DNA of 6,323 nt from Bacteroidales bacterium UBA2716 (GTDB taxonomy: Bacteria > Bacteroidota > Bacteroidia > Bacteroidales > UBA932): contig DEKS01000134.1 of NCBI GenBank assembly GCA_002354005.1, forward strand, positions 1-6,323, written 5' to 3'. Position 1 is the stretch's first letter; every line of letters begins with the position of its first letter. Below, piece by piece: positions 1 through 6,266 of the stretch. The notes below the pieces were generated by a model. It had not been told where the DNA came from, did not search any database, and was given only the letters and a program-made list of their open reading frames with translations. The position numbers were made by a program, and so were the translations under genes.

Positions 1-680
1 GTCCCTATTTCCGTCTCAAACAGGCCCAGCGTATTGGGGTTGGTCATCATGATGCCGGCCACCTCGTCCGTCAGGAGCGGCTTCAGGGCCTCCACGTCGA
101 TGCGGCCGTTGGCCAGGGACTTCACCTCCACCACCTCCAGGCCACAGACGGCCGCAGAGGCGGGATTGGTGCCGTGGGCGCTGTCCGGAACAATCACCTT
201 GGTGCGCTTGAAGTCACCGCGGTTAATATGGTACTGCCGCATGAGCATGAGGCCGGTGAGTTCACCGTGGGCACCCGCGCAGGGAGCGAAGGTGAACTTG
301 TACATGCCGGTGATGGCGGCAAGGGCCTTGTCCATTTCCTCATACACCTTGCAGGCGCCCTCGGTAAGGCGGGCGGGCATGAGGGGATGCAGGCCGGCAA
401 AGCCCTGCAGGGCAGCCATTTCCTCATTGATCTTGGGGTTGTACTTCATGGTGCAGGAACCCAGCGGATAAAAGCCGGTATCTACGCCAAAGTTCATCTG
501 GGACAGGTTGGTGTAGTGGCGTACCACATCCGGTTCGCTCACCTGCGGCAGGGCCAGCGGTGCCTGACGGCGAAGCGCCTGGGGCAACTCCCCGGCTGCC
601 GGGAAGGCGTTTTTAGGCAGCGAATAGCCGCATCGGCCCTCCTTGGAGCATTCGAAAATAAGTTTGTCGTAGTATTTCAT
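1..680 (-). CDS. gcvPB: Glycine dehydrogenase (decarboxylating) subunit 2, N-terminal part; cut by window edge
   Basis: This is the PLP-bearing subunit of a split P protein, which decarboxylates glycine and passes the aminomethyl group to the lipoyl arm of GcvH in the cytoplasm. The gene starts at the ATG at 680-678, and 226 codons are visible before the left edge. Recognisable family motifs are the segment NFGVDTGFYPLGSCTMKYNP (about residues 63-82), AGAHGELTGLM (135-145), KVIVPDSAHGTNPASAA (161-177) and MTNPNTLGLFE (212-222). The full subunit is usually about 480 residues, so roughly half is missing, including the region expected to hold the PLP lysine; activity cannot be judged from here. 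It follows gcvPA after 3 nt and has the strongest ribosome binding site in the operon. The start is supported by the family-like opening MKYYDKLIFE. Identification is secure. Confidence 0.96.
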   Translation of the reverse strand, partial: MKYYDKLIFECSKEGRCGYSLPKNAFPAAGELPQALRRQAPLALPQVSEPDVVRHYTNLSQMNFGVDTGFYPLGSCTMKYNPKINEEMAALQGFAGLHPLMPARLTEGACKVYEEMDKALAAITGMYKFTFAPCAGAHGELTGLMLMRQYHINRGDFKRTKVIVPDSAHGTNPASAAVCGLEVVEVKSLANGRIDVEALKPLLTDEVAGIMMTNPNTLGLFETEIG

Positions 681-683
681 GGC

Positions 684-2006
684 CTATCCCTCCTTTACCG
701 CTTTGACCAGGGCGTCGATCTCCGCCTTGGTCCGTTTTTCCGTAACGCAGAAACTCACATAGCCTTCCTCCGTGGGGAGGGCGGCAAAGAAGCCCGCCTT
801 TTCCAGACGCTCCTGGAGGCCGTTCTGCTTGGGTTTAAGCACGAACTCCTTCAGGAACGGCTTGCCGGGGAACACTTCCTCGAACCGGCCGGTTTTCAGG
901 AGCTCGTTATACAGGTAATGGGCACCGTCGCTGGAGAGCCGGTTCACCTCCTTGAGGCCTTCCGGCCCCATCAGGGACAGGTAAATGGTGACCCACAGGG
1001 CCATGAGGCTCTCGTTGGAGCAAATGTTGGACGTGGCTTTTTCCCGCTTGATATGCTGCTCGCGGGCCTGCAGGGTGAGCACAAACACACGGCGGCCTTC
1101 TTTATCCACCGTCTGCCCCACAATGCGGCCGGGCATCTTGCGCATATGGTCCTTTTTCACGGCCATAAAGCCTACGTACGGGCCGCCGTAGCAAAGAGGC
1201 AGGCCCAGGGGCTGACCGTCGCCAATGGCAATATCCGCATCCCACTCGCCCGGGGTTTTCACCACCGCCAGGGCCGACGGGTCGCAGTACTCGATGAGAA
1301 GCCCTTTCTCCGCGTGGATGGCATCGGCAAAACCGGAATGGTCTTCCACAATACCGTAGCGGTTGATGGACGGAACAATGACACCGGCGACATCGTCCTT
1401 GGCCAGTTCCGCCTTCAGGCCTTCCAGGCTGGTCTGGCCGTCTGCAACGGGCACGTAGCCCATCTCCACACCATGGAAGCGGGCATAGGTTTCCACCACC
1501 TCTATCACGTGCGGAAGGAGGCCTTTGGAAAGCAGTACACGCGTCTTTTTGCGGGTGCAGGCGATGGCCATTTTCATGGCTTCTGCAGCGGCCGTAGGGC
1601 CGTCGTACAGCGAAGCATTGGACACATCCAGGCCGGTAAGGGCGCAGATGAGGCTCTGATACTCAAAGATATAGCGCAGCGTTCCCTGCGAAATCTCACA
1701 CTGGTACGGCGTATAGGCAGTAAGGAACTCCGAGCGGGAGCAAAGGTACGGGATTACCGCCGGCGTGTAATGGTCGTATGCACCGGCGCCCACAAACACC
1801 TTGAGTTTGGCGTTCATGGCCTCCAGGGAGGCAAAGCAGTCGCGGATTTCCTGCTCGCTCATGGCGGGCGGAAGGGCATAGGCCCCCTTGTGCAGGAACT
1901 CGGCGGGAACGTCGCTGTACAGTTCGTCCAGCTTTTTTACGCCGATTTTATCCAGCATGGCCTGGATATCCGCTTGCGTATGAGGCAAATACGGTAACTG
2001 AGCCAT
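684..2006 (-). CDS. gcvPA: Glycine dehydrogenase (decarboxylating) subunit 1
   Basis: This is the 440-residue first subunit of the two-chain P protein. It has the fold of the PLP-dependent partner but does not itself carry the cofactor lysine, and works with GcvPB to decarboxylate glycine. Family motifs are the opening YLPHTQADI (6-14), VGAGAYDHY (72-80), TAYTPYQCEISQGTL (96-110), NASLYDGPTA (130-139), GDGQPLGLP (262-270), GGPYVGF (274-280), MPGRIVGQTVD (291-301) and LQAREQHIKREKATSNIC (312-329). The length matches the family, normally about 440-450. I chose the ATG at 2006-2004 because the homologous N-terminus begins there; an in-frame ATG further upstream at 2102 would add 32 residues of unrelated sequence lying inside gcvH. 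The ATG is one base after the gcvH stop (TAAGATG) with no clear Shine-Dalgarno, which suggests reinitiation by ribosomes finishing gcvH. Confidence 0.97.
   Translation of the reverse strand: MAQLPYLPHTQADIQAMLDKIGVKKLDELYSDVPAEFLHKGAYALPPAMSEQEIRDCFASLEAMNAKLKVFVGAGAYDHYTPAVIPYLCSRSEFLTAYTPYQCEISQGTLRYIFEYQSLICALTGLDVSNASLYDGPTAAAEAMKMAIACTRKKTRVLLSKGLLPHVIEVVETYARFHGVEMGYVPVADGQTSLEGLKAELAKDDVAGVIVPSINRYGIVEDHSGFADAIHAEKGLLIEYCDPSALAVVKTPGEWDADIAIGDGQPLGLPLCYGGPYVGFMAVKKDHMRKMPGRIVGQTVDKEGRRVFVLTLQAREQHIKREKATSNICSNESLMALWVTIYLSLMGPEGLKEVNRLSSDGAHYLYNELLKTGRFEEVFPGKPFLKEFVLKPKQNGLQERLEKAGFFAALPTEEGYVSFCVTEKRTKAEIDALVKAVKEG
688..696 (-). promoter_or_regulatory. Strong Shine-Dalgarno site for gcvPB
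   Basis: The minus strand reads AAAGGAGGG here. The AGGAGG core (694-689) lies 8 nt before the gcvPB ATG at 680 and sits inside the last codons of gcvPA. This fixes the gcvPB start. It stands out because the starts of gcvT, gcvH and gcvPA have no comparable site, as is common in Bacteroidota. Confidence 0.8.
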
Positions 2007-2007
2007 C

Positions 2008-2388
2008 TTATTCGCCGATATGGGCCTTGTAAGCGGCGGCGTCCAACAGGGCGTCCAACTCCGAAGGCAGGGACATTTCCACCTTGATAATCCAGGCGCC
2101 ATAAGCGTCCTCGTTCACCTTCTCGGGAGCGTCTTCCAGCTCTCCGTTCACGAGCACCACCGTGCCGGAAACCGGGCTGATGAGTTCCGAAGAGGCCTTC
2201 ACGCTTTCCAGCGCACCAAACTCTTCGCCGGCAATGACATCGTCCCCTTCTTCGGGCATATCCACATAGGTGATATCTCCCATTTCCTTCTGGGCGAAAT
2301 CCGTTACGCCAATATAGGCAATGTTACCTTCTACCTTTACCCACTCGTGGGACTCGGAATACTTAAGACCTTCGATAATCTTGGACAT
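2008..2388 (-). CDS. gcvH: Glycine cleavage system H protein (lipoyl carrier)
   Basis: This 126-residue protein shuttles the aminomethyl group between the P, T and L proteins on a lipoyl-lysine arm. The lipoylation motif ALESVKASSEL (59-69) places the modified lysine at K64. The family opening is present as YSESHEWV (10-17) followed by IGVTDFAQKEMGDI (26-39), and the second half shows SPVSGTVVLVN after the lipoyl site and an acidic EDAPEKVNEDAYG stretch. Length is typical (about 125-130). The gene lies 5 nt after gcvT and 1 nt before gcvPA, so subunit dosage is probably set at the level of one transcript. The upstream TAACAATTATG has no Shine-Dalgarno. Enzymes that attach lipoate (LipA/LipB or LplA) and the L protein are not in the window and must be supplied elsewhere. 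Confidence 0.98.
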   Translation of the reverse strand: MSKIIEGLKYSESHEWVKVEGNIAYIGVTDFAQKEMGDITYVDMPEEGDDVIAGEEFGALESVKASSELISPVSGTVVLVNGELEDAPEKVNEDAYGAWIIKVEMSLPSELDALLDAAAYKAHIGE

Positions 2389-2393
2389 AATTG

Positions 2394-3488
2394 TTATTTT
2401 TTGTAGTTAGTTTGATAAAATCTCTTTTTGACCACCTTGCCGGGGAATACTTTTTTGCGGATACGGATGCAAAGGGGGGTATCCAGGGCGGCAAAGTCTT
2501 TGTTTACCAGGGCAAAGCAAATGCTCTTGTCCAGGGAAATGGAATGGTAACCGGTGGTAACCACGCCCACTTCCTCCCCTTCCGGGGTTTCCACAGGATA
2601 GCCGGCACGCGGGATGGCTTTGTCTTCAATCTCTATGCCCACCAATTTACGGGCCAGGTTCCCGGCCTTCTGGTCCAGCAGGGCCTCCTTGCCAATAAAG
2701 TCTTTCTCATATTTGCAGAACATGCCCAGGCCCGCCATTACGGGGCTGATCTCCGGGCTGAGTTCGTCGCCGTACAGCGGCAGGCCGGCCTCGAAGCGCA
2801 GGGTGTCCCGGCAGCCCAGGCCGCAGGGCTGTACGCCCGCCTTGAGCAGTTTTTCCCAGATTTCCACAATATTCTCGCAGGTGGTATAGAGCTCAAAACC
2901 ATCTTCTCCGGTGTAGCCGGTGCGGCTCAGGATAAGGCGTTCCCCGTTGTACTCTACGTCGCAGAAGGTGTAGAAAGACAGGCCGGCCGCTTCTTTGTAT
3001 CCCAGCACGTCTATGATGGTTTTTTCCGCCTCCGGACCCTGGACGGCAATTTGGCCGATACGCGGCGAAGCGTTGTCCAGCCGGCAGTCGTAGCCCTTGG
3101 CCTGCTCCTGGATCCAGGCAAAGTCTTTGTCGATGTTGGCGGCATTCACTACCAGGAGAAAATGGTCTGCGAGGTACTCCCGGTATACCAGGAGATCGTC
3201 CACGGTACCGCCGTCCGGGTAGCACATCATGCCATAGAGCACCTTGCCGGGCTCATAGCCGCGGATGTCGTTGGTAAAGATGTGGTTGATAAATTCCTCT
3301 GCCTGAGGGCCTTTCACAAAAATCTCGCCCATGTGGGACACGTCGAACATGCCCACATGCTGCCGCACCGCATTGTGTTCTATGGTGATGGAACTGTACT
3401 GGATGGGCATGATGTAGCCTGCAAAGGGACTCATCTTGGCACCCAGTGCCACGTGGGCGTCGTACAGACAGGTTTTGAGTTCTTCCAT
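2394..3488 (-). CDS. gcvT: Aminomethyltransferase (glycine cleavage system T protein)
   Basis: This 364-residue enzyme transfers the methylene carbon from aminomethyl-lipoyl GcvH to tetrahydrofolate, releasing ammonia. Visible motifs are the N-terminal LYDAHVALGAKMSPFAGY (8-25), GMFDVSHMGEI (46-56), PDGGTVDDLLVY (91-102) with the acidic pair D97/D98 corresponding to the conserved catalytic Asp region, VNAAN (114-118), RTGYTGEDGFEL (189-200) and GLGCRDTLRFEAGLPLYG (223-240). The C-terminal GcvT domain ends in VTTGYHSISLDKSI and FPGKVVKKRFY. Length is normal for the family (about 360-375). It starts 2 nt after the arginase-family gene without an obvious Shine-Dalgarno, so translation is probably coupled. 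The order gcvT-gcvH-gcvPA-gcvPB is the classic arrangement in organisms with a split P protein. Confidence 0.97.
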   Translation of the reverse strand: MEELKTCLYDAHVALGAKMSPFAGYIMPIQYSSITIEHNAVRQHVGMFDVSHMGEIFVKGPQAEEFINHIFTNDIRGYEPGKVLYGMMCYPDGGTVDDLLVYREYLADHFLLVVNAANIDKDFAWIQEQAKGYDCRLDNASPRIGQIAVQGPEAEKTIIDVLGYKEAAGLSFYTFCDVEYNGERLILSRTGYTGEDGFELYTTCENIVEIWEKLLKAGVQPCGLGCRDTLRFEAGLPLYGDELSPEISPVMAGLGMFCKYEKDFIGKEALLDQKAGNLARKLVGIEIEDKAIPRAGYPVETPEGEEVGVVTTGYHSISLDKSICFALVNKDFAALDTPLCIRIRKKVFPGKVVKKRFYQTNYKK

Positions 3489-3490
3489 AC

Positions 3491-4174
3491 TTATAAGTGT
3501 TTAATTACGTGAGTATAAAGTGCTTTGTTGGTTTCACAGTTAATGCGGAGGTCTTCCGGGCCGCCGCCTTTGGACGGCGACAGTTCTCCGCAGATATCCA
3601 CCGCCACCACCGAAGCCGCCTCCAGGATGCGCGTAAGCAGGTCCTGCACCTGAACCAGCGTATGGGTACCCTGGGACCAGTCCGTACGGGCCCAGGAGCG
3701 GTCCAGGATGTCCTTGTCCAGCGACACATAGACGCGCTCTCCCCTTCTTTGCTCCAGCCAGCCCTCCGGAAGGTTTTCCGGGCAGGCGTCCGGCCCGATG
3801 GCAAGCACACTCCTGAACTGCGGATTTTCCGCCTGCATGGCGCTTACCCAGCTGCCGCAGCTGAGCACGCCGCCAAAGGCCGGTTCCTGGTTGTCCGGAT
3901 GATGGTCCAGGAGCACCAGGTGGAACGGCTGCGTTTCCCGAAGGGCCAGCAGATGACTCATATAATGGTAATCCCCGCTGTCGATAAAACGCAGCCGCGG
4001 GAGTTCCGCCGGTAAACCCTCATTGATCTCCTTTTGTGCGTCACAGTAACAGCACGTGCCTTCCAGCCCGGTGAAGTCCCGATAGACGAGCCCTTCCCCG
4101 GCCTGTTCCTGCAGCCAGGGCAAGAAGCCCTGCGCAGCATACGTACCGCTGAAATCCGTGACTAATACGCTCAT
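3491..4174 (-). CDS. Arginase/agmatinase-fold (ureohydrolase-like) metal-dependent hydrolase, substrate unknown
   Basis: This 227-residue cytosolic protein carries the metal-ligand motifs of the arginase family in the right order: SGDYH (66-70), in place of GGDHS; DHHPD (90-94), matching DAHxD with D90, H92 and D94; and SLDKDILD (151-158), matching SxDxDxxD with D153 and D155. A DICGE motif (193-197) near the C-terminus fits the conserved acidic loop. Family members hydrolyse guanidino, ureido or formimino compounds using two Mn ions. At 227 residues it is shorter than arginases (about 300), so it belongs to a compact divergent branch and its substrate cannot be named from sequence. The ATG at 4174 overlaps the upstream stop in an ATGA arrangement and is preceded by GGAGG 10 nt away; an in-frame ATG at 4345 would add 57 residues of low-quality sequence inside the upstream gene. 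It ends 2 nt before gcvT, hinting at a link to nitrogen or one-carbon metabolism; that link is inference. Confidence 0.85.
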   Translation of the reverse strand: MSVLVTDFSGTYAAQGFLPWLQEQAGEGLVYRDFTGLEGTCCYCDAQKEINEGLPAELPRLRFIDSGDYHYMSHLLALRETQPFHLVLLDHHPDNQEPAFGGVLSCGSWVSAMQAENPQFRSVLAIGPDACPENLPEGWLEQRRGERVYVSLDKDILDRSWARTDWSQGTHTLVQVQDLLTRILEAASVVAVDICGELSPSKGGGPEDLRINCETNKALYTHVIKHL

Positions 4175-6189
4175 TTTCCCATTTCCTCCGCGACAAAGGT
4201 AAGCGCAATGCGCGTAGCCGTGCGAACTTCCGCCTGTTCTTCCTCCGACAAATCCGTATAGGACAGCATGCCGGGCAGCCTGCGGTTGAGTTCGTCCGTT
4301 TCCATGCCCAGGATATAGCCCTGAACTGCCAGGGCATTCACCCAATACTGCTGCATGGAGGCTGCCAGGACGGGCAGCATGGGGTCATTCTCCCCCGGTA
4401 TGCGACCGCCGGCCAGCACGTACAAGGTACGGGAATACAGGCAGGCGTCAATGTCGATAAGCTGACGGCGGTGCAGTTCCCGCTGGTTGGCCAGGGCGAC
4501 GCCCGGCTGGAAGCGGATGCGCTGACTGCGGGCGTCCCAGCTTTCCGGCTGCACGCCGGTTATCCGGCCGGCAACATCACGGTAGCGGACGGCCTCGGCC
4601 TTGAGTCCGTGACCGGTTACTACGTCCAGGTTCCACACCCTGGACGGGAGGCCGAAGGGATGGATAACCGACACACCTTCCGGGCAGAAACTGCGGTTAT
4701 AGTATTGAATCATGCCGGGAAGCTGCGAATCCTCCACCGATGCCTTGACCAGGATTTTCAGGCGGGAAAGGTCCTTGCCGAAACGCGCGGCATCCTGCAG
4801 CATGCGGACGGCGAGTTCTACGTTCAGGTGACCGTCGTCAACGGAAATCACCACGTAGTTGAGGGTGGGCAGTTGCATGGAAAAGTCCAGCCAGAAGCGC
4901 TCCGAGCCTGTATGCTGCTCACTCCAGGTAACATTGGCATCGTAGCGGAAAGCCGGCGTACGGCTCAGGAATTCTCCTTTGAGATACTCGATTCTGGGGT
5001 CTGCAATCCAGTAATTGTTTTGCATGGGCGTCAGGTCCGGCCCCACGAAAGAACCGAATTCATGGATAAAGCGCAGGGCCTCCTGGCCGGTGGCGCCAAA
5101 GCCTACGATGAGGGCGTTGAACCCCTCTGACACGTAGCCCAGGGAATTTCCGCCGGCATCGCGGACCAGCGGAGCCACATTGACGGGCATCAGATCGGGC
5201 TCCTGCCGCTTCACCTGGGTAAAAACCAGTTCCTGCTTGTTCAGAAGCCGGATGCGGGGATGCACATTGGCGTACAACGCCGTATAGTTGTTGATATCCT
5301 GGTTATAGCAGAACACTTTGGCTTTCAGGGTGGACTGGCTTACGAGCAGCTGCAGGAAACGGAAGTTATGTTCTTCGTTGTCCGAGAGAATGTACACGCA
5401 GGAGTTGGCGCTTTGCAGGAGTTTATCCAGAAGCGGCATGCCGATTGCCTCCGCCAGGCCGCTCTGGCAGGAGGGTGTGGGAAGCTGGCCGCGGATGAAC
5501 ATGAAGTGGTCGTACCCCAGGACATCGGCCAGGTTGCGTTCCGTACGGCGGGAGAACATGGCGTGCAGCACCTCCCCGATGGAAAGCTCCCCACCGGCCT
5601 TCTCCGACGGATCTGGGAAATGGATGAACAGGAGTTCGTCTCCGGGGGCGCTTTTGCGGATGCTCTGGGCCAGGATGCATGCGCTGGGGGTATCGCCCAT
5701 GAAAATGTGCAGTTTCTTTTTGCCATTAGCAGTCCGTAAACCCCTTATCCTGAGCCGGATGGCGTCTTTTAACCCGCGCGGGACAATGAGGAAGAACAGT
5801 GAAATGGTGAACAGGATGGCCAGCACGAACACCGTAATGTACGAAAGCAGCAGGAGCGGCTCACGGAACACCACGGCCGCAATGATATCGTCAAAGACAA
5901 CGGTATGGCCGATGAACATTTCCAGCGAGGCCAGCGAGGAAATCAGGAACAGCTGAATCCAGTTGCCGTCCGTCACGGTATGGGTTGAGCGGGCCAGCAT
6001 AATGACGTGAATGCAGGTACCGGCCAGCAAGATAAAGGTGAACACCGTCAGGAGCGACCCACGTTTCCCTTTCCTGAGCAACCGCACCAAAAGGGTGACA
6101 AAAAGGATGCTCAGAAGGACAAGGCCGACGGCCCAGGCAATCATAACGGGAACGGAAACGGGAAAATCCGGCGCGTGTAATTCGTGCAT
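4171..6189 (-). CDS. Membrane-anchored tandem Rossmann (TrkA-N/RCK-like) protein with a divergent C-terminal RyR-like domain
   Basis: I do not recognise a named gene. The 672-residue protein begins with hydrophobic segments at about residues 13-37, 45-66 and 111-136, plus a weaker one at 77-99. A basic stretch (138-160, ending GKKKLHIF) follows and should be cytoplasmic. Residues 158-330 look like one Rossmann-type unit with a degenerate glycine loop (GDTPSA, 165-170) and the strand CVYILSDNEEHN (264-275). Residues 357-500 form a better one: ALIVGFGATGQEAL (359-372) with GxGxxG at G363, G365 and G368, D397 at the end of the expected second strand, and NYVVISVDDGHLNVELA (444-460). The C-terminus (about 606-660) has the spacing of bacterial RyR domains: LA-x6-W616, G624-Y-x2-G628, P639, L647, then SEEEQAEVR. 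The architecture suggests a membrane sensor or channel-like protein responding to a nucleotide or small ligand; this is inference. It heads the operon and overlaps the next gene by 4 nt. Confidence 0.75.
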   Translation of the reverse strand: MHELHAPDFPVSVPVMIAWAVGLVLLSILFVTLLVRLLRKGKRGSLLTVFTFILLAGTCIHVIMLARSTHTVTDGNWIQLFLISSLASLEMFIGHTVVFDDIIAAVVFREPLLLLSYITVFVLAILFTISLFFLIVPRGLKDAIRLRIRGLRTANGKKKLHIFMGDTPSACILAQSIRKSAPGDELLFIHFPDPSEKAGGELSIGEVLHAMFSRRTERNLADVLGYDHFMFIRGQLPTPSCQSGLAEAIGMPLLDKLLQSANSCVYILSDNEEHNFRFLQLLVSQSTLKAKVFCYNQDINNYTALYANVHPRIRLLNKQELVFTQVKRQEPDLMPVNVAPLVRDAGGNSLGYVSEGFNALIVGFGATGQEALRFIHEFGSFVGPDLTPMQNNYWIADPRIEYLKGEFLSRTPAFRYDANVTWSEQHTGSERFWLDFSMQLPTLNYVVISVDDGHLNVELAVRMLQDAARFGKDLSRLKILVKASVEDSQLPGMIQYYNRSFCPEGVSVIHPFGLPSRVWNLDVVTGHGLKAEAVRYRDVAGRITGVQPESWDARSQRIRFQPGVALANQRELHRRQLIDIDACLYSRTLYVLAGGRIPGENDPMLPVLAASMQQYWVNALAVQGYILGMETDELNRRLPGMLSYTDLSEEEQAEVRTATRIALTFVAEEMGK
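4185..4189 (-). promoter_or_regulatory. Shine-Dalgarno site for the arginase-family gene
   Basis: The minus strand reads GGAGG here, 10 nt before the ATG at 4174 and inside the last codons of the upstream membrane protein gene. Together with the ATGA stop-start overlap it supports the 4174 start over the longer alternative and indicates translational coupling. Confidence 0.65.
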
Positions 6190-6215
6190 ATGCTAATACT
6201 TCTTATCTATACTTA

Positions 6216-6223
6216 CAAAGATA
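6216..6223 (-). promoter_or_regulatory. Predicted -7 promoter element for the membrane protein-arginase-gcv operon
   Basis: The minus strand reads TATCTTTG, a full match to the Bacteroidota primary sigma factor -7 consensus TAnnTTTG. The expected -33 region, 19-21 bp upstream (about 6243-6247), is only T-rich on this strand (TTCTT); a clear TTTG occurs at 6241-6238 but at a spacing of just 14 bp. Transcription would start near 6210, giving a leader of about 20 nt before the ATG at 6189. That leaves no room for a glycine riboswitch. Confidence 0.65.
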
Positions 6224-6250
6224 AAACTTTTTTTCGACAAAAAAGAACGT

Positions 6251-6258
6251 TATCTTTG
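6251..6258 (+). promoter_or_regulatory. Predicted -7 promoter element for the divergent obg-like gene
   Basis: TATCTTTG matches TAnnTTTG exactly. The -33 position (about 6227-6232) falls in a run of T residues without the terminal G. Transcription would start about 5-8 nt downstream, at 6263-6266, immediately before the ATG at 6267, implying an almost leaderless mRNA. Confidence 0.6.
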
Positions 6259-6266
6259 CAAGTATT

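Larger units (their letters stand above)
6209..6265. repeat. Imperfect inverted repeat spanning the divergent promoter region
   Basis: The left arm ATACTTACAAAGATAA (6209-6224) and the right arm TTATCTTTGCAAGTAT (6250-6265) are reverse complements at 15 of 16 positions, with a 25-bp T/A-rich centre (6225-6249). Each arm holds the -7 element of one of the two opposed promoters and continues to about its transcription start. The symmetry goes beyond the 8-bp promoter element, so it may also be an operator, though mirrored promoters alone explain part of it. Confidence 0.7.

Noticed and set aside
174..1997. Long open frame of 607 codons on the plus strand
   Set aside because: It lies antisense to gcvPB and gcvPA, both with unmistakable family motifs. 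GC-rich codons commonly leave an open antisense frame, and its translation shows no recognisable domain.
2007..2102. 32-residue N-terminal extension of gcvPA
   Set aside because: It overlaps the end of gcvH, has no similarity to GcvPA N-termini, and the family start MAQLPYLPHT lies at 2006.
2391..3512. 373-codon open frame on the plus strand
   Set aside because: It is antisense to the whole of gcvT and has no recognisable domain or upstream signals.
4175..4345. 57-residue N-terminal extension of the arginase-family protein
   Set aside because: It lies in another frame of the upstream membrane protein gene, looks like out-of-frame sequence, and the ATGA overlap with a Shine-Dalgarno site favours 4174.
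6225..6249. Possible intrinsic terminator formed by the inverted repeat and T run
   Set aside because: The arms are AT-rich and separated by 25 bp, the T run lies between the arms instead of after a GC-rich stem, and the flanking genes diverge, so no terminator is expected.
6190..6266. Glycine riboswitch upstream of the operon
   Set aside because: The gap is only 77 bp, is AT-rich, and the predicted leader is about 20 nt, far too short for the aptamer; the inner junctions are 1-5 nt.
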